Made by a program: the position numbers and the translations under genes | Source: Phyto melanocephala | Taxonomy: Eukaryota; Arthropoda; Insecta; Diptera; Rhinophoridae | Length of the DNA stretch: 64,000 bases | Reading direction: 5' to 3' | Assembly (NCBI GenBank): GCA_941918925.1 | Contig: OW799233.1 | Span: 140,804,223-140,868,222 of the forward strand | Part shown: positions 49,488 through 61,300 of the stretch, one piece after another | Layout of the letters: each line of letters opens with the position of its first letter | Position numbering within the stretch: position 1 is the first letter of the stretch | The notes under the pieces: generated by a model | The model's database searches: none | What the model was told of the DNA's origin: nothing | Seen by the model: the letters and a program-made list of their open reading frames with translations, nothing else

Positions 49488-49871
49488 AGGCGAATTCATA
49501 CAGGTAAAATTATCAGCCCAGCTGATGGGGAAGCTTTTTGTCAAAATTGGTTAAATTCGCCTTGATTTCATTTATTAATGCAGGGATAGGAAATGTGATT
49601 TTGGTTTCGGTATTAAACAATTAACTTGAATGTACTTTTTTGATAATAAATGTGCTTAATTTATGTATATTTGTTGCTTTTGTGTCATTAATAATGTGTT
49701 TACAAAATTTATATCCTTTTTCTAATCAAATTTTATTATATTTAATATGTAAAAACAACTTTTCTATCCCTGATATACGAATTGGCCTTGGCATAAAAAA
49801 TCCCATGAAAAGTTGCTTTGTTGTATCAATTCGCCGTTGCATATACGTTATGGATATGCCTTGGTTGTAGC
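49488..49871. mobile_element. 368-bp hAT-type MITE with 8-bp target duplication
   Basis: Element 49496-49863 begins CAAGGCGAATTCATA and ends with the complement of CAAGGCATATCCATA. It is flanked by the exact 8-bp direct repeat GTTGTAGC (49488-49495, 49864-49871). The ends resemble those of the 204-bp element at 34.65 kb, so they are one family. The 76-codon frame 49640-49870 is internal to it and has no family signal. Confidence 0.85.
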
Positions 49872-49940
49872 TGTTAAATTTGAATTACAGAAGAAATTAA
49901 ACAACAGTACGTCACTAAAACAACAACAGAACTTTAAGAG

Positions 49941-51534
49941 CAGTGTTGCCACAACAAAAAAAAATTTTACAACAAAATTTTCTTAAAAATTTAACCAAAT
50001 GAGGAAAAAGTAACCAAAATTAAAAATTATTTTGATTTTATTAAATTTGTTGTTTTATTTTATTTCATATTTTAATGCAAAAACTAAATAGAATTAAAAA
50101 TATATATAAAGCGATTTTTTTAGGATCGACAAATTTAAAATTCATACAATGTTGATAAAAACAAAATTTTAGAAGTTTTCAAAACAAAGTTTTAGCAGAC
50201 CTGACATAATGGGAATTATTTTGATTTTTGGCGTAGAATACGTCTTACCTTACGGTATAGAGAGTCATGTCAGATTGTTATTGTTGTAATCTTTATTTCA
50301 TTGATTATGAGGAAACGGCGAAATAACTTTTTTTTTAATTTTCTTTGTAGGTAAATGAAGATGTTATCTTTCGTTTGATATACATTTCATATTGGTTGAT
50401 ATCTTTTTAATATTTAAATTTCTCAAATGAAAATTGTTTAAACACATCCACTCAAACATATGTGTGGTGTTTGGTTGAGTGTTTGTAGCATGAACACAAA
50501 CTATGCTGCTGTTTCAGTGTGGACACAAACCTTCGGCTGTTGTTTTGATTGATGAAATATTGAAATTTCGTATACATATTTACTTATGTATTTAAGTGAA
50601 ACAAAATGTTAAATGTGAATTTGAATTTAACATGGATATATAATTATAAAAAATATATGAAAAAATGAATTCATACATTTTTATGTTAAATGAAAGTGCT
50701 GCCAAGTAAGCAAAATAACAATGCTGCTTGATGCTGTTTGACAGCAGTAACTATCAAATAAATAAATTCATTTGCTTATATTATTTATCATTTATTGTTA
50801 TATATGTTTTCTTTCTTATCGGATGGCGTATTCTACGTTAAACTTAAGACCTCGGACAACTGTCTGCTGTTTTTTTGCACAATTCTTTTGATTGTTAATT
50901 GCTTGAAACTCAAGCTTATTTCTAACTTTTCTTTTTATCAAACTAAGCTGTAAAGAATTCTTTCTGCAGCAGCTGAACTTTGTGGCAAAGGCATTAAGTT
51001 TTAAACAAAATAAATAAGTTCTTTGAAACACTTTTCGTTCATTACATTTTTATGGTTGGACACTTTATCCGAAAACTCAACAATACTTATATCACTGTTT
51101 AAAATAATATTTGCAAATCTTAACAGTTTCCATTGAGATAAAATTTTTTCTTCATTAGCACCTGTTAAATTTGGGAATGATAAAAACAAAGGTTTCAAAC
51201 TTATCTCAAAACTTTATTTGGTGTAATTATCTCAAGATTTGTAAAATCTTTTCTTAAAAAATCCAAGCGTTTCAGAATTTCCTTAAAAAGTTCAATGTAA
51301 AACTGTTGTATATCTCTTTTAATTTTATGTTTTTGCAAGCTTAATAGGCATACTGGCTACTTCATTGCAATGAGAAACATACAATATTTTAAAGTACAAT
51401 TTGAAAAATTAACATATCAAATACATAATGAATATGCATATTAAAATTTTAGTGAGAAGTAACCAAAATCAAAAAAGTACACATCAGAAAAAAAACAAAC
51501 AATTTTGGTTAAAAGTAACCAAAACGGCAACGCT
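49941..51534 (-). mobile_element. hAT transposon with decayed transposase (1.6 kb)
   Basis: The ends CAGTGTTGCC and CGGCAACGCTG are inverted repeats of about 10 bp. The flanks TTTAAGAG and TGCAAGAG agree at 6 of 8 positions, consistent with an aged 8-bp duplication. On the minus strand, 51198-50816 carries the C-terminal transposase: EEKILSQWKLL, FKELIYFV, then LMPLPQSSAAAERILYSL and KRKVRNKLEFQAIN across a frameshift. This is the hAT dimerisation domain. The N-terminal zinc finger and catalytic parts are missing. Confidence 0.8.
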
Positions 51535-51738
51535 GTGCAAGAGTAAAGCCAAAGACTATAAACTATAGTCTTTGGTAAAGCTACATATGTTCATATTACG
51601 TGTAAGAGTATGTATTTCAATATTTTCTTTTTTTTTATCTATTCATTTATTCGACTTGAATTCTTTGGTAAAGTAAATCCAATAAACTGTAGATTCTTAT
51701 TATCTACGAAATTAATTTTTAGTTCATTTTAATCTATT

Positions 51739-52538
51739 TTTATACTCTTCACAGAGAGTGCCATTCCGTGTGAAATTTCTCCAACGTTCATTCGCGACCC
51801 CATAAAGTATATAATTTCTAAATAGCTTGATATAATGGTTTGAGTATTGTTCGTAAGTATGTTAAAATCAGTTTTTTTAAGACCCCTTTCATCACCAAGA
51901 ACCGTATGTGATATCAAAATATCATAAGTATTTAGGAGCAGATTGGTATTGAAAATCAGAATAATTCCCCAATAGCCTTTTGAGATTTAAGCAAATAAAC
52001 ACGACTGCCTGTTTTTTTTTCCTTATTTTCGCTACAAAAATTAAAATTTTTTTGTTCTGGGATATCTTATAAACATGCTTGTGACTTTTTATAAATATAA
52101 TATACTTCTACAGATATTTGTGAAAATTTTTGACAAATCGGTCACTAACCGGCAAAGTTATAGGCAAATATTTTTTTTTAAATTATATAGATTTGTTTTA
52201 AATGGCTCTTAATTAAATTTTGGATACGTTAAAGAAACCAAATTATAAGCCGTGCTCTCAAAAAATAAGTTTTTAGAAAAACTGATAACTCGGTGCCTCC
52301 GAGTTTTTTCTTAAAATTTACAACCGCCATCAATATGGGTATCAAATGCTTGACTAGTAGAATACGTTTAACTATGTAAAAATTCAAAATCAAAGATGGA
52401 GTCGGAAATAATAAAGCAATTGGCGTTTAACATAAAATCTTCAATCTAGGATAAGCTACGATCTGGCCATTATACCTGATGATGGTGAAGGATATTATTA
52501 GATTCGGCACGGCCGCATACATCACTCTTACTTGTTTA
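51739..52538 (-). repeat. Short composite repeat, near-complete copy (reverse)
   Basis: It runs on the minus strand from 'aaacaagtaagagtgatg' with a damaged hairpin (GCCGTGCC) to 'tatactcttcac'. It includes the 'cataaagtatataattt' block and the 'tcaaatgcttgactagtaga' middle shared with the 17.2-kb copy. Confidence 0.75.
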
Positions 52539-53839
52539 TTTTTAAACATTGTACTATAAAAATTTTAATTTATTTTGAATAAATACAAATTTTAAATTAA
52601 TTCTTTTAAGATAAAATACAATGTAACAAATTAATATGTCTTATTTACGATGATGAATTGTTTGGTAATCACATATAAAAAAGCTCCCATTTAATCTATT
52701 TCAAAATTTGTTACATAATTATCAAAGGACTTAAACGGTATAAAAATATAGGTAAGATATTTCCAGTATATTTCTGTGTTTTGCATATGATTTTGTAATC
52801 ATTTTAATATTCAACAGAGCAAAAAACTAATATTAAGTCCATAATCCCCTAAAGGCTTTTAAACAAACACAGGGAATAAAGAAATATTTTTTTTTTATTT
52901 CCTTTTTTATTTGTTTGTCTTTACATATTAAATAAATAATGACGACAAAAACAAGCAACAAATTGTTTAACACATAAACAGAATAAGAAACAAATGAAAA
53001 AATGTGATGAAGAAAGATGAGAGAATCGTAAATAAAAAGAATCTTAATTAAAATACACGTTATTCTATTTATTACCTTTGCGACGCAACAGGCTCGTATA
53101 TTCAAATAAAAAAAAATATATAAAAAAAGCAACAAACATAAATTCCCATTCCCAAAGGAAAGATTTTCATTTTCAAATAGCAATAAAAACTGACTTCATG
53201 TACCTGTTTGTTGCAACACTTACAAACGTATCCCTTAACGATACACACAAACATACAACTTATCATTAAGGATTTAAAATATTTTTAAATGCTATAAAGT
53301 GGCAATAATAAAGGTTGCAAAATTATTATTTAAAATTCAATTTAGGTCAAAGGAAATGGGTGATTAAATTTATAAAAAAAAACTGGAGTTTTTATTACAA
53401 TTTATAAAGCCGCTCTTGCCACCTTATAACTGATCCACCATCATAACATCAGGGTTCTCCTAAATTGCTCAAATTTCTTTACACGTGTATAATAAACACA
53501 TATTATATCGTTAATATAAGAAGTGAGTTCCAAAAAAAAATCTTAACACATGTTTTGCTTCTTCGATTTTAATTAAAATACCAGCAAATGGTTAACAATA
53601 AAATTTTCTTCAAGTCTGCTAAATAAAGTTTTTCAATATTTTCAAGTGTTTGGGAGTTGTTATAAAAATAGAAAAATATATTTATTTATTTTTTTAATAT
53701 ATCAAGTTCCTCAAGCCTCAAAAGAATTTTTCGGCACGCTAACGACACTAAATTAAAATTCAAAGTGTCGAAAATTATTCCCAAAAACAACGAACAAATC
53801 AATTAATCAAAAGCAAACAGAATACAGTAAACTATAAAA
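52539..53839. other. AT-rich intronic DNA, nothing recognised
   Basis: The 116-codon minus frame 52833-53183 is low-complexity (Phe/Leu/Ile) and not supported as a gene. Confidence 0.5.
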
Positions 53840-54178
53840 ACGTTGAAATTCAGGTTGGCGTCCTAAATAAATTGTCAGATAAATATATGGGTCAAATATA
53901 GTAATATATAGCTTTGTACCTTTTAGCCTTCATAATATTGGTATCAAATGAAAGGGCTTGACCAGTCGAATACAGTAAACTGTGAAAAAGTGTAAAACCC
54001 AAAATGGAGTCTAAAACGACCACATATGAGTACCACTTGAAAGGGCTTGAATACAGTTAACTATGTAAAATTAAAAATCAAAGATGGCGTCGGATAATAA
54101 TAAGGCGAAATAGCGTAAAATGTTAATTCTAAAACGCTATAATGTAATCATTATACCTGTATACATTATGATGAAGGC
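53840..54178 (-). repeat. Short composite repeat, inner fragment
   Basis: It shares 'tggtatcaaatgaaagggct' and 'aaagatggcgtcgg' with the copies at 17.2 and 51.7 kb. The outer ends are lost. Confidence 0.6.
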
Positions 54179-54179
54179 A

Positions 54180-54670
54180 AGTGTGGGATGGTCTACCTCT
54201 TCTTCGGCTACCTCGGGGGTTCCATTCTATGGCGTTTCTAGTGATGTCGTCATTTGATTTACGCAAAGTATGACCTATTCATCTCCATTTTCTTCTTAAT
54301 TTTTTCCGTATTTATGGGTTTTTGACCATAATCTTACAATGTATATAGTAACTGGCCAAAATATTTTTAAGATTCTTCGCAGGCACCGATTTATAAATAC
54401 CTGCAACGAGTTAAGGTCTTTGGAGGCTGTATTCCATGATTCACAGCCATAAAGAAGAATGGATTTTATGCAGGAGTTGAATATGTTTACTTTAGTTCTC
54501 TTTGAGATATGCGCCGATCGCCATATTGGGTTAAGCTGACCGAATGCTTGTTTGCCATATTTAATTCGGTTTCGAACGTCATCACTTGAGCCTCCTTTTG
54601 TAGTTATTAAGCTGCCGATATAGCAAAATGTTGTAACATCTTTGAGTTCTTGATGATTTATTGTAAATGA
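54180..54670 (-). mobile_element. LINE C-terminal remnant (RTE-like)
   Basis: Minus-strand frames read FCYIGSLITTKGGSSDDVRN, FGQLNPIWRSAHISKRTKVN, LLYGCESWN, FINRCLRRILKIFWP and a final [15 protein letters not shown]. This is the conserved C-terminal region of a LINE family common in animals. The match is strong although frames are broken after 54360. The RTE label is by recall of style only. Confidence 0.8.
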
Positions 54671-55879
54671 ACTGTTGTTTTTTTTTAATATGGACTTTGT
54701 TTATTTGTAAGAATAACCATAGTTTACTCAGCGGAAAAACGGCATATTCTATAGTGTTTAATCGGTTATTACGATTTTTTACGGTGCTAAATTCGCAAAA
54801 GTCGAAGTCTCTGAAGTTGTATTGTTTTTTTTTCTGGAAAATTGTCCAACGATGTTGTCATTTTTAATTTATAAAAAAAAAACGTTTCAGAGTGTTTCAT
54901 TTTCACTACCACCGGACGACGCAAGCACGCAACGTTTTATCTTCTTGACGTGCTTGGTATGGTAATTTTATACCAGTTACAACATGGCTACCAAAAACCA
55001 ACACCAACACCTACCAGCCCTTATTAGAAAGCTCATACAATGTTATTTAACCCCACAAAGTTAACTTTCTTCGAAACCTATGTTAATTCATTAAAATTTC
55101 AGCACATTTTTTTGCACTTTATAAGCTACGAGTACCAAAGTTTGGCAATTAATAAGTCAACAACAAGAAAAAGAAAACAAATATTAAACTTATAATTCAA
55201 GCACATAAACTGCAAACGTTGACCAACGATAACAAAATCTACTTAAAAGACTTTTAAATCTCAAAGCTCACAAATGACAAAAACACGTTATTGGCACTTT
55301 ATTTACAAAATAGGCTCACACTACTACTCATCACTTTTATAAAAGTGGTCCTCTGATAGTGGTTGTTTTGAAAAACGTCAATGAAAAGTAAAATATGTTT
55401 AATATTAATTTTTTCAACCGAATAATGAAAGCAAAAAGTTAAAATGTGTTTTAAAAGCATCTATTAAAAAAAGGCAAAAAGAAAAGAGAGCTATTTGCTT
55501 ACAAGTCAGTGTACACATATCCCCTGAAGATCATTGTATATTTAAGCATAAATTTGTTGATTAATTATTTGCACACAGATAACAAATAACAACTTGACTT
55601 AAACCACATTCACATTTGACAAATACTCACTCAATTATTTGTGACTACTATATTTGGTTAATAGTTATTTAAAGTTTTATTTCTTACAACGATTATCATC
55701 AAGCATTTAAAAATACGTTGTTGATATTGCAAATTAACTAAAGAAAGAAAATTTTAGTTCAAATAAAAATCAATTTATTTATATTGAGAGGTTGCATCTA
55801 TTTCGTCAAATATTTACCTAATTTAAAAATACCTTCCTTTACACGAGTTGAAAAACATATACGTCCATACAAACTAAAG
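54671..55879. other. AT-rich intronic DNA, nothing recognised
   Basis: No gene supported. The 66-codon frame at 54667-54867 lacks family signal. Confidence 0.5.
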
Positions 55880-56109
55880 CAGTTAATACACGGCATGCTT
55901 TTTACATCAGACTTCTCAAATGTGTGACTCATATGTAATTCAAACTCATATGTATGTCAAACTTTTTATATAACAGTAAACCGCCCCTGACTGTTATCCA
56001 TTGGCAGAGATTTCTGCCAACAATTGATAACAGGTGGCTTGTCAAAACCAAAAAAAGCAAGCAAACACTTGACATGTCAGATGTAAAAAAACATTCCGTG
56101 TATTAGCTG
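55880..56109. mobile_element. 230-bp MITE with ~45-bp inverted ends
   Basis: The ends read CAG(T/C)TAATACACGG(C/A)ATG and continue through a 'ttttacatc(a/t)ga' block. No clear target duplication was found. A relative's single end is at 11.4 kb. Confidence 0.75.
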
Positions 56110-56298
56110 CATTAGGAAATATTTATTTTTGTCTTTGTGCTCTACAAAATCCTTGTTTATATACAATGAAATACAGCCCTTACAATAGGTTGTAAATTGA
56201 ACGAAAATATAAGTGTATTTAATATTGTTTCCATAGACTTAATTATTTTAAAATGTATATAAATTTTTGTGCATGAGTAACAGTGTTCATTGACATAA

Positions 56299-56424
56299 TT
56301 GCCCAATTCACAATCGTGAGAGTTCAACAATTTCATCTATGTGTATATGACGTCGTATAAAATCAAACCTATAGTAATTTTTTCTACCATGTAAAATTAA
56401 ATTGCTAGGTTGTGAATTGGGCAA
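56299..56424. mobile_element. 126-bp MITE
   Basis: The inverted ends TTGCCCAATTCACAA are perfect over 15 bp. The target duplication is not resolvable in the AT-rich flanks. Confidence 0.7.
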
Positions 56425-56970
56425 ATATACATTCAACTTTATTGAGAAAATGTTTCAAAAAACAAAGTCGCATAATATATTTCTCAGTGTGTATAAAGAA
56501 CAAACAATAACACATTCTTGCAGAGTATGAAATTAATGTAAAGGGTGCTTTTCTAAGTGAGGAACTTCAGATAATGAAATAAAACATAAAAATGTTGTTA
56601 CAGTCAAAAAAAAAAACAAGTAATCCGTAGTGGTGTCAGAAGTACGGTAAGCACGGATTTTCTTAAACCAAGTCAAAATGCTTGATTTAAGAACGAATGT
56701 GTCAAGTATGAATTTCTAAATTTTAGGAATAGTTAAGTCGAAAAAAGTTTGATTTTAGGAATTATTAGCTTAATTCGTACTTGACGTAAACTAAGAAAAA
56801 GATTCAGAAAAGAAAGTATAAATGGGATTGATAAAATGAGATTAAAATCAAAAGATGGGCTTGTTTCAATAAATCGTAACTTGGTTTGATATTTGCATGT
56901 TACAATATCTTTACTACTTACCCTTTGACATTTATTTAGCGATACGTTTCATTAAAACTAAATTAAAAAA
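56425..56970. other. AT-rich intronic DNA
   Basis: No element end or frame was recognised in this stretch. Confidence 0.5.
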
Positions 56971-59678
56971 AAACAAGTAAGAGCACTATATTCGGCTGTG
57001 CCGAATCTTTTATACCCACCACCAATTTTGTGTACATTAAAAGCACAATATTTATTATTTTGTTAATCGCTATAGAATAATCTATTTATAATAAAATATG
57101 TATCACTTTCTTTGTAGAGGGTGGTTAAATTTTAAGGGCCCATGTGAACCTTATCTAAACTTCAACTTTTTTCTTGTATTTCATTTGACATTTCTCAATC
57201 TCAGACAATTCAATTTGAACCGTGGAAAGATACGCAATCGAGCAACGCTTTTAAATATTAAAGATTTTTATAAAAATGGGCGTTCAAATCAAAATGCATT
57301 TTGTGCACTTCGTGATTCTTTTGGTCAACATAATCGTTCGAATTCGTCCACAATCGTGAGAATTGTAAAAAATATTTAAATGTCTGCAAAGCAGGTCTGT
57401 ATGAAATGTGAAAACATCTGTGAATGCCATCTTAGTTCGTTGAATGGGAAACATTGCTGTTTTTCACGATAACGTGGTAAAAGAGCAAGCAACCTCGACT
57501 CATCATCGTGCCAAACAATCGAGCATCAACAGTGTAATTGAAAATTTGGACTATCGGATCGTGGTGTGCCGCCTAGGTTGGGGGGGACATTTGGCCGATA
57601 TTTTGTTCCATACATAACTGAAGCATACAAATATTATCATTATAAAAATAAATGATAATAATTTCATAATAATTTTATTCAAAATCAACATAGTCCCTTA
57701 AAATTAAACCACCCATTATAACCTCGGTATGCTAGTAAAATGTTTTCGTAAATTTAGTCTTTCAATGAAAGTGGCCGTTAAAATACGCGTGTCAATAAAG
57801 TTTCTGCTAATAAACATAACTTAGATATTTCAATATAGTCCTTTAGTATTCCAAAATTTTTATTCATAGAGAATTTACATAAATTTAAGAGGAAGAAAGT
57901 GAATTTAAGGTTAAATTTTAAGGGCCACAGGGTGATTTAAAATATACATTCTCTGCATTTTTTTAAACGGGAAATTTATTAGTAAGATGTTGATTTTTAA
58001 ACTTGTATAACATTTTGCTTTTAAAAGATTTTCAAACGAAATAAGTTTTGTAAAATTTTAAAATTTGCTAGCCATTAGTACATGAAAATTAATTGTTTAT
58101 AATGTTTAGAGATAATTTTTTTTGACTTAGGTCAAAATTTTCCTAAATTCCCATTTTCAATAGAGCATAATTTCAGGAGAACATAAGCATAAGTTGTTAG
58201 CATGCCATCTAGTAGTTGCTAGTAGAGTCATCTATCTTATCATCTTGATCTTATATTTAGCTACATTACAATAAATGGCGCAGTGTAAGATGAATAAATG
58301 CTAATATATATGACTAATATATTTTTATAAAAATTTAAAGAAAAAAGTGTGCGTGGCACATCTATTTTCCGTTATAACGAAGACTTTGACCAAAAAGCCA
58401 TGTTTGCAAAATTTCAGAATCGTACATATAGTTTTGTCAGTTTTATTACGTTTTAAATTTGAAATATACACTGTGCGGTATAAATTTTCGTACATCTTTA
58501 TCTATAACTCTTTTCCTAATTCATAGATTTCAGGGAAAAATATTCTTTTGACTCGATAAATATATATTCGAAGTTTCATGACTCTACGTTTATGTGTCTG
58601 GACGCAATTCAAAAGTGAAAGTGGGCGTTATAGTAGGCGTGTCAAAATTGTTTTTGCTAATGAGTACAACTTAGGTGTTTCAATATAGTCCTTTATTATT
58701 CCAAAATCTTTATTAATAGAGAAATTATATGAATTTAAGGTAAAACGTTATATGGGAGGTGGGCGTAAAAGTGGGCGTGGCACCTTAATTTTTTTGCCTT
58801 GTAATGAAATTGCCTAGGGGGATAGACGTAGCAAAATTTATCATCATACCTCTAATTTTAGCGGTTTTATGAGCTTTTAAATTTCATTAACGGTAGATAA
58901 CGTGAAAAGTGGGCGTTATAGTAGGCGTGTCAAAGTTATTTTTGCGAATGAGTACAACTGAGGTGGTTCAATATAGGCCTTTATTATTCCAAAATCTTTA
59001 TTAATAGAGAAATTATATGAATTTTAGTTAAAACGTTATATGGGAGGTGGGCGTAAAAGTGGGCGAGCCACACTGATTTGCCGTTACAAGAAAGCGTGTC
59101 ACCAAAAAGCAAAGTGTGCAAAATTTCAGAGTCGTACATCCAATTTTGTTGCTTTTATGACGTTTTTGTTTTTAAATATACCGAAAAATACACTGTGCGG
59201 TATAAATTTTCGTACATTTTGATCGATAACTCCTCTCCTAATGCATAGATTTAGACAATTTTCGGGGAAAAATATTGTCTTTACTCAGGAAATATATATT
59301 CGAAGTTTCATAAGTCTACGTTAAGGCGTTTGGACACAATTCCATTTATTCAATGTTCGAAGGACACGGTTTTTTCGACCTACTCTTGCTTTTCGAGCTA
59401 TAACTCTCTTCCTAATATTCCGATTTAGCCCATTTTCAATACCAAACAAAGAAAGAAAGATTCTGGCAAAATTTGAGCCCCCTAGCTTTTTCGGTGCGAC
59501 CTCTATCGTGCTTTTAACAGACGGACAGATGGACGGACATAGCTAGATCGTCATAAAATCAAACCCCGATTCAGAATATATATACTTTATGGGGTCTAAA
59601 ATGGATATTTCGATGTTTTACAAACGGAATGACAAAATGAATATACCCCCACCATTTTTTTGGTGGCTGGTATTAAAA
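56971..59678 (+). repeat. Long composite repeat, copy 2 (2.7 kb)
   Basis: It has the same two ends as copy 1 ('aaacaagtaagagcactata' with the TTCGGC hairpin; 'ttggtggctggtatta'). It also contains the nested mariner-type element (57118-57712) and two and a half 288-bp units, with GTGGGCGTTATAGTAGGC at 58621 and 58909. About 0.5-0.7 kb (57893-58610) differs from copy 1, including a second 'taaattttaagggcca' mariner-type end at 57912. Confidence 0.9.
57118..57712 (+). mobile_element. Internally deleted mariner-type element nested in copy 2
   Basis: Ends 'agggtggttaaattttaa' and 'ttaaaattaaaccaccc'. The interior frame (57098-57379) keeps NIKDFYKNGRSNQNAFCALR and NSSTIVRIVKN, the helix-turn-helix DNA-binding start of a mariner-type transposase, and then breaks. 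Confidence 0.8.
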
Positions 59679-60279
59679 CGGACAAAAGTAAGTTAACTCG
59701 GAAACTGCTACAGCTTTATTGTCGTATTATGAGAATTATAAAAACATACTTGAAATTTCATACAGTATTTTTATCTAAGCAAATGTCTCAAAAATATAAG
59801 TTTATTTTTAATTTAAGAGAAACTTGGTTTAAAGAAAACCAGACATAAATCGTACTTGAATTTTTAAGCGGCCTAAATTAAGAATTTAATTTTTAGATTT
59901 AGATTCTCATTTTACTTTCTGTGTAGTATTCGTAAAATTGACTTCACTTGGCAGACAGTTTTCTATACTAATATCTGCAGATTTGTGTGCGCTGAAACTG
60001 GCATACATATTGCGTAATTTATAGGTTCAATATTCACACGCTCCTTGCACTTATTTAGCAATGACACTTTGAATATTGGCATTCAAATGCGCAGTTAGTG
60101 CTCGTTTATCGGAGTTTACCAGCAACTTTATACATATTTATATAGAAAACATTTTAATACTGCAAAAGCATGCAAATAAAATATCCTGTTTACAGCTTCA
60201 TTTCGTAAAACTGATCTTTAGCTGGCATATTTTTTTGATACGTTTTTATTTATAATCTGGCTTACGGAAAATCAATAGC
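59679..60279. other. AT-rich intronic DNA, nothing recognised
   Basis: No supported gene or element boundary was seen. Confidence 0.5.
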
Positions 60280-60365
60280 TACATAACAGCTCTTGCTGAT
60301 GTTGGTGAGGATATAAGGATGAGTGTTGATGAAAAGCATTTGATACTGTCGATCATATTTTAATA
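60280..60365 (+). mobile_element. LINE reverse transcriptase scrap
   Basis: The + frame reads ITALADVGEDIRMSVDEK, matching the ITALVDVAEDIRQ block of the LINE at 0.6 kb, followed by KAFDTVDH-like words with a shift. It is separated from the YADD piece at 60.7 kb by an inserted repeat. Confidence 0.6.
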
Positions 60366-60369
60366 TTAA

Positions 60370-60546
60370 CATTTAATAATCGAACTTCTTTTTTTAATTT
60401 TATTACAATGTTTATTCAATTCTAATATTGGCTTTCAAGTTCAAGTTTTTAAATTGTTTAATTTATGACGAAATTAAATTGTATTTGTAATAATAAAAGA
60501 ATACACTGAAAAAGTAAGTTTTTACAGACACTAACCGAGTGGAATG
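60370..60546 (+). repeat. Unclassified dispersed repeat, copy 2
   Basis: Same family and orientation as 21800-22000. It lies between two pieces of one LINE and so probably inserted into it. Confidence 0.65.
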
Positions 60547-60699
60547 AGCTGCAAATTGAAAACTATGTTTAGCTTTTCAACGACAGCTATCAAATTAATT
60601 GAGTAGTACCTTATTATTAAGAATCAATATGTTAATACTCCTACTTCAAAGTCTAAGTTCTTGCCTGTGCGTAGAATTGTTTCTCAGTGTTAAATTCTT

Positions 60700-60900
60700 G
60701 GACTGTTCTGCAAAAATTGTCTGTATGCTGATGATACACAGCTCTATATAAATTGTAAAGTTTCATCGTTTGTCCCATACGTTAACAAGCTGAATAATGA
60801 ATTAGATCGTATTTATTTATGGGCAACAGCTAACAGATTGAGTATTAACCCAAAAAATCAAATTATATTATTATCCTAAAACACATCAATACTAATATTA
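60700..60900 (+). mobile_element. LINE reverse transcriptase fragment with YADD
   Basis: The frame from about 60720 reads LYADDTQLYINC, then LNNELDRIYLWATANRLSIN and stops. It is the catalytic palm of the same kind of LINE as at 1.5 kb. Confidence 0.8.
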
Positions 60901-60909
60901 TAGTTCCTA

Positions 60910-61130
60910 ATTAGAGATGGGTTTAGATCTGGGTATTTACCCATTTATACCCACTTTCATACCCGGGTATTTATTTAATTTCGGGTAAATACTCATTAGA
61001 ATAACAAATACTCGTAGAGTAACAGAAATGTGAACATTTTCGAATTTATTTTGAACATATTTCTTGATGCGTTTTGCTCAGGCAGTTTTGACTGCATCAA
61101 ACACAACAACAATTCTTAATAAGAACCGCT
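60910..61130. repeat. Probable hAT left end (TAGAGATGGG type)
   Basis: 'ttagagatgggtttagatct' at 60912 and repeated 'gggtatttaccc'-like words resemble the outer end of a hAT element. It lies just upstream of a hAT transposase remnant. Confidence 0.4.
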
Positions 61131-61300
61131 AGTCAGCGGGCTTATGGAATCATGGTGGAAAGGAATTTGTAGAAGCAATCAATTAAGCAAATTAGCTGTT
61201 CGAATTTTAACAGCACCCTGTACTTCAGCTGCTACTGAACGTTTCTTTAGCAACCACAGCTTCATTCACTAAAAAAAAAAAAAAGAAACCGTGTAACATT
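61130..61300 (+). mobile_element. hAT transposase C-terminal remnant
   Basis: The + frame gives WWKGICRSNQLSKLAVRILT then APCTSAATERFFS, the dimerisation domain of a hAT transposase of a different family from that at 50 kb. A poly-A run follows. Confidence 0.75.

Noticed and set aside
52833..53183. 116-codon minus-strand frame with hydrophobic stretches
   Set aside because: The Phe/Leu/Ile/Lys-rich sequence is what AT-rich DNA gives by chance. The apparent membrane segments are not evidence of a gene.
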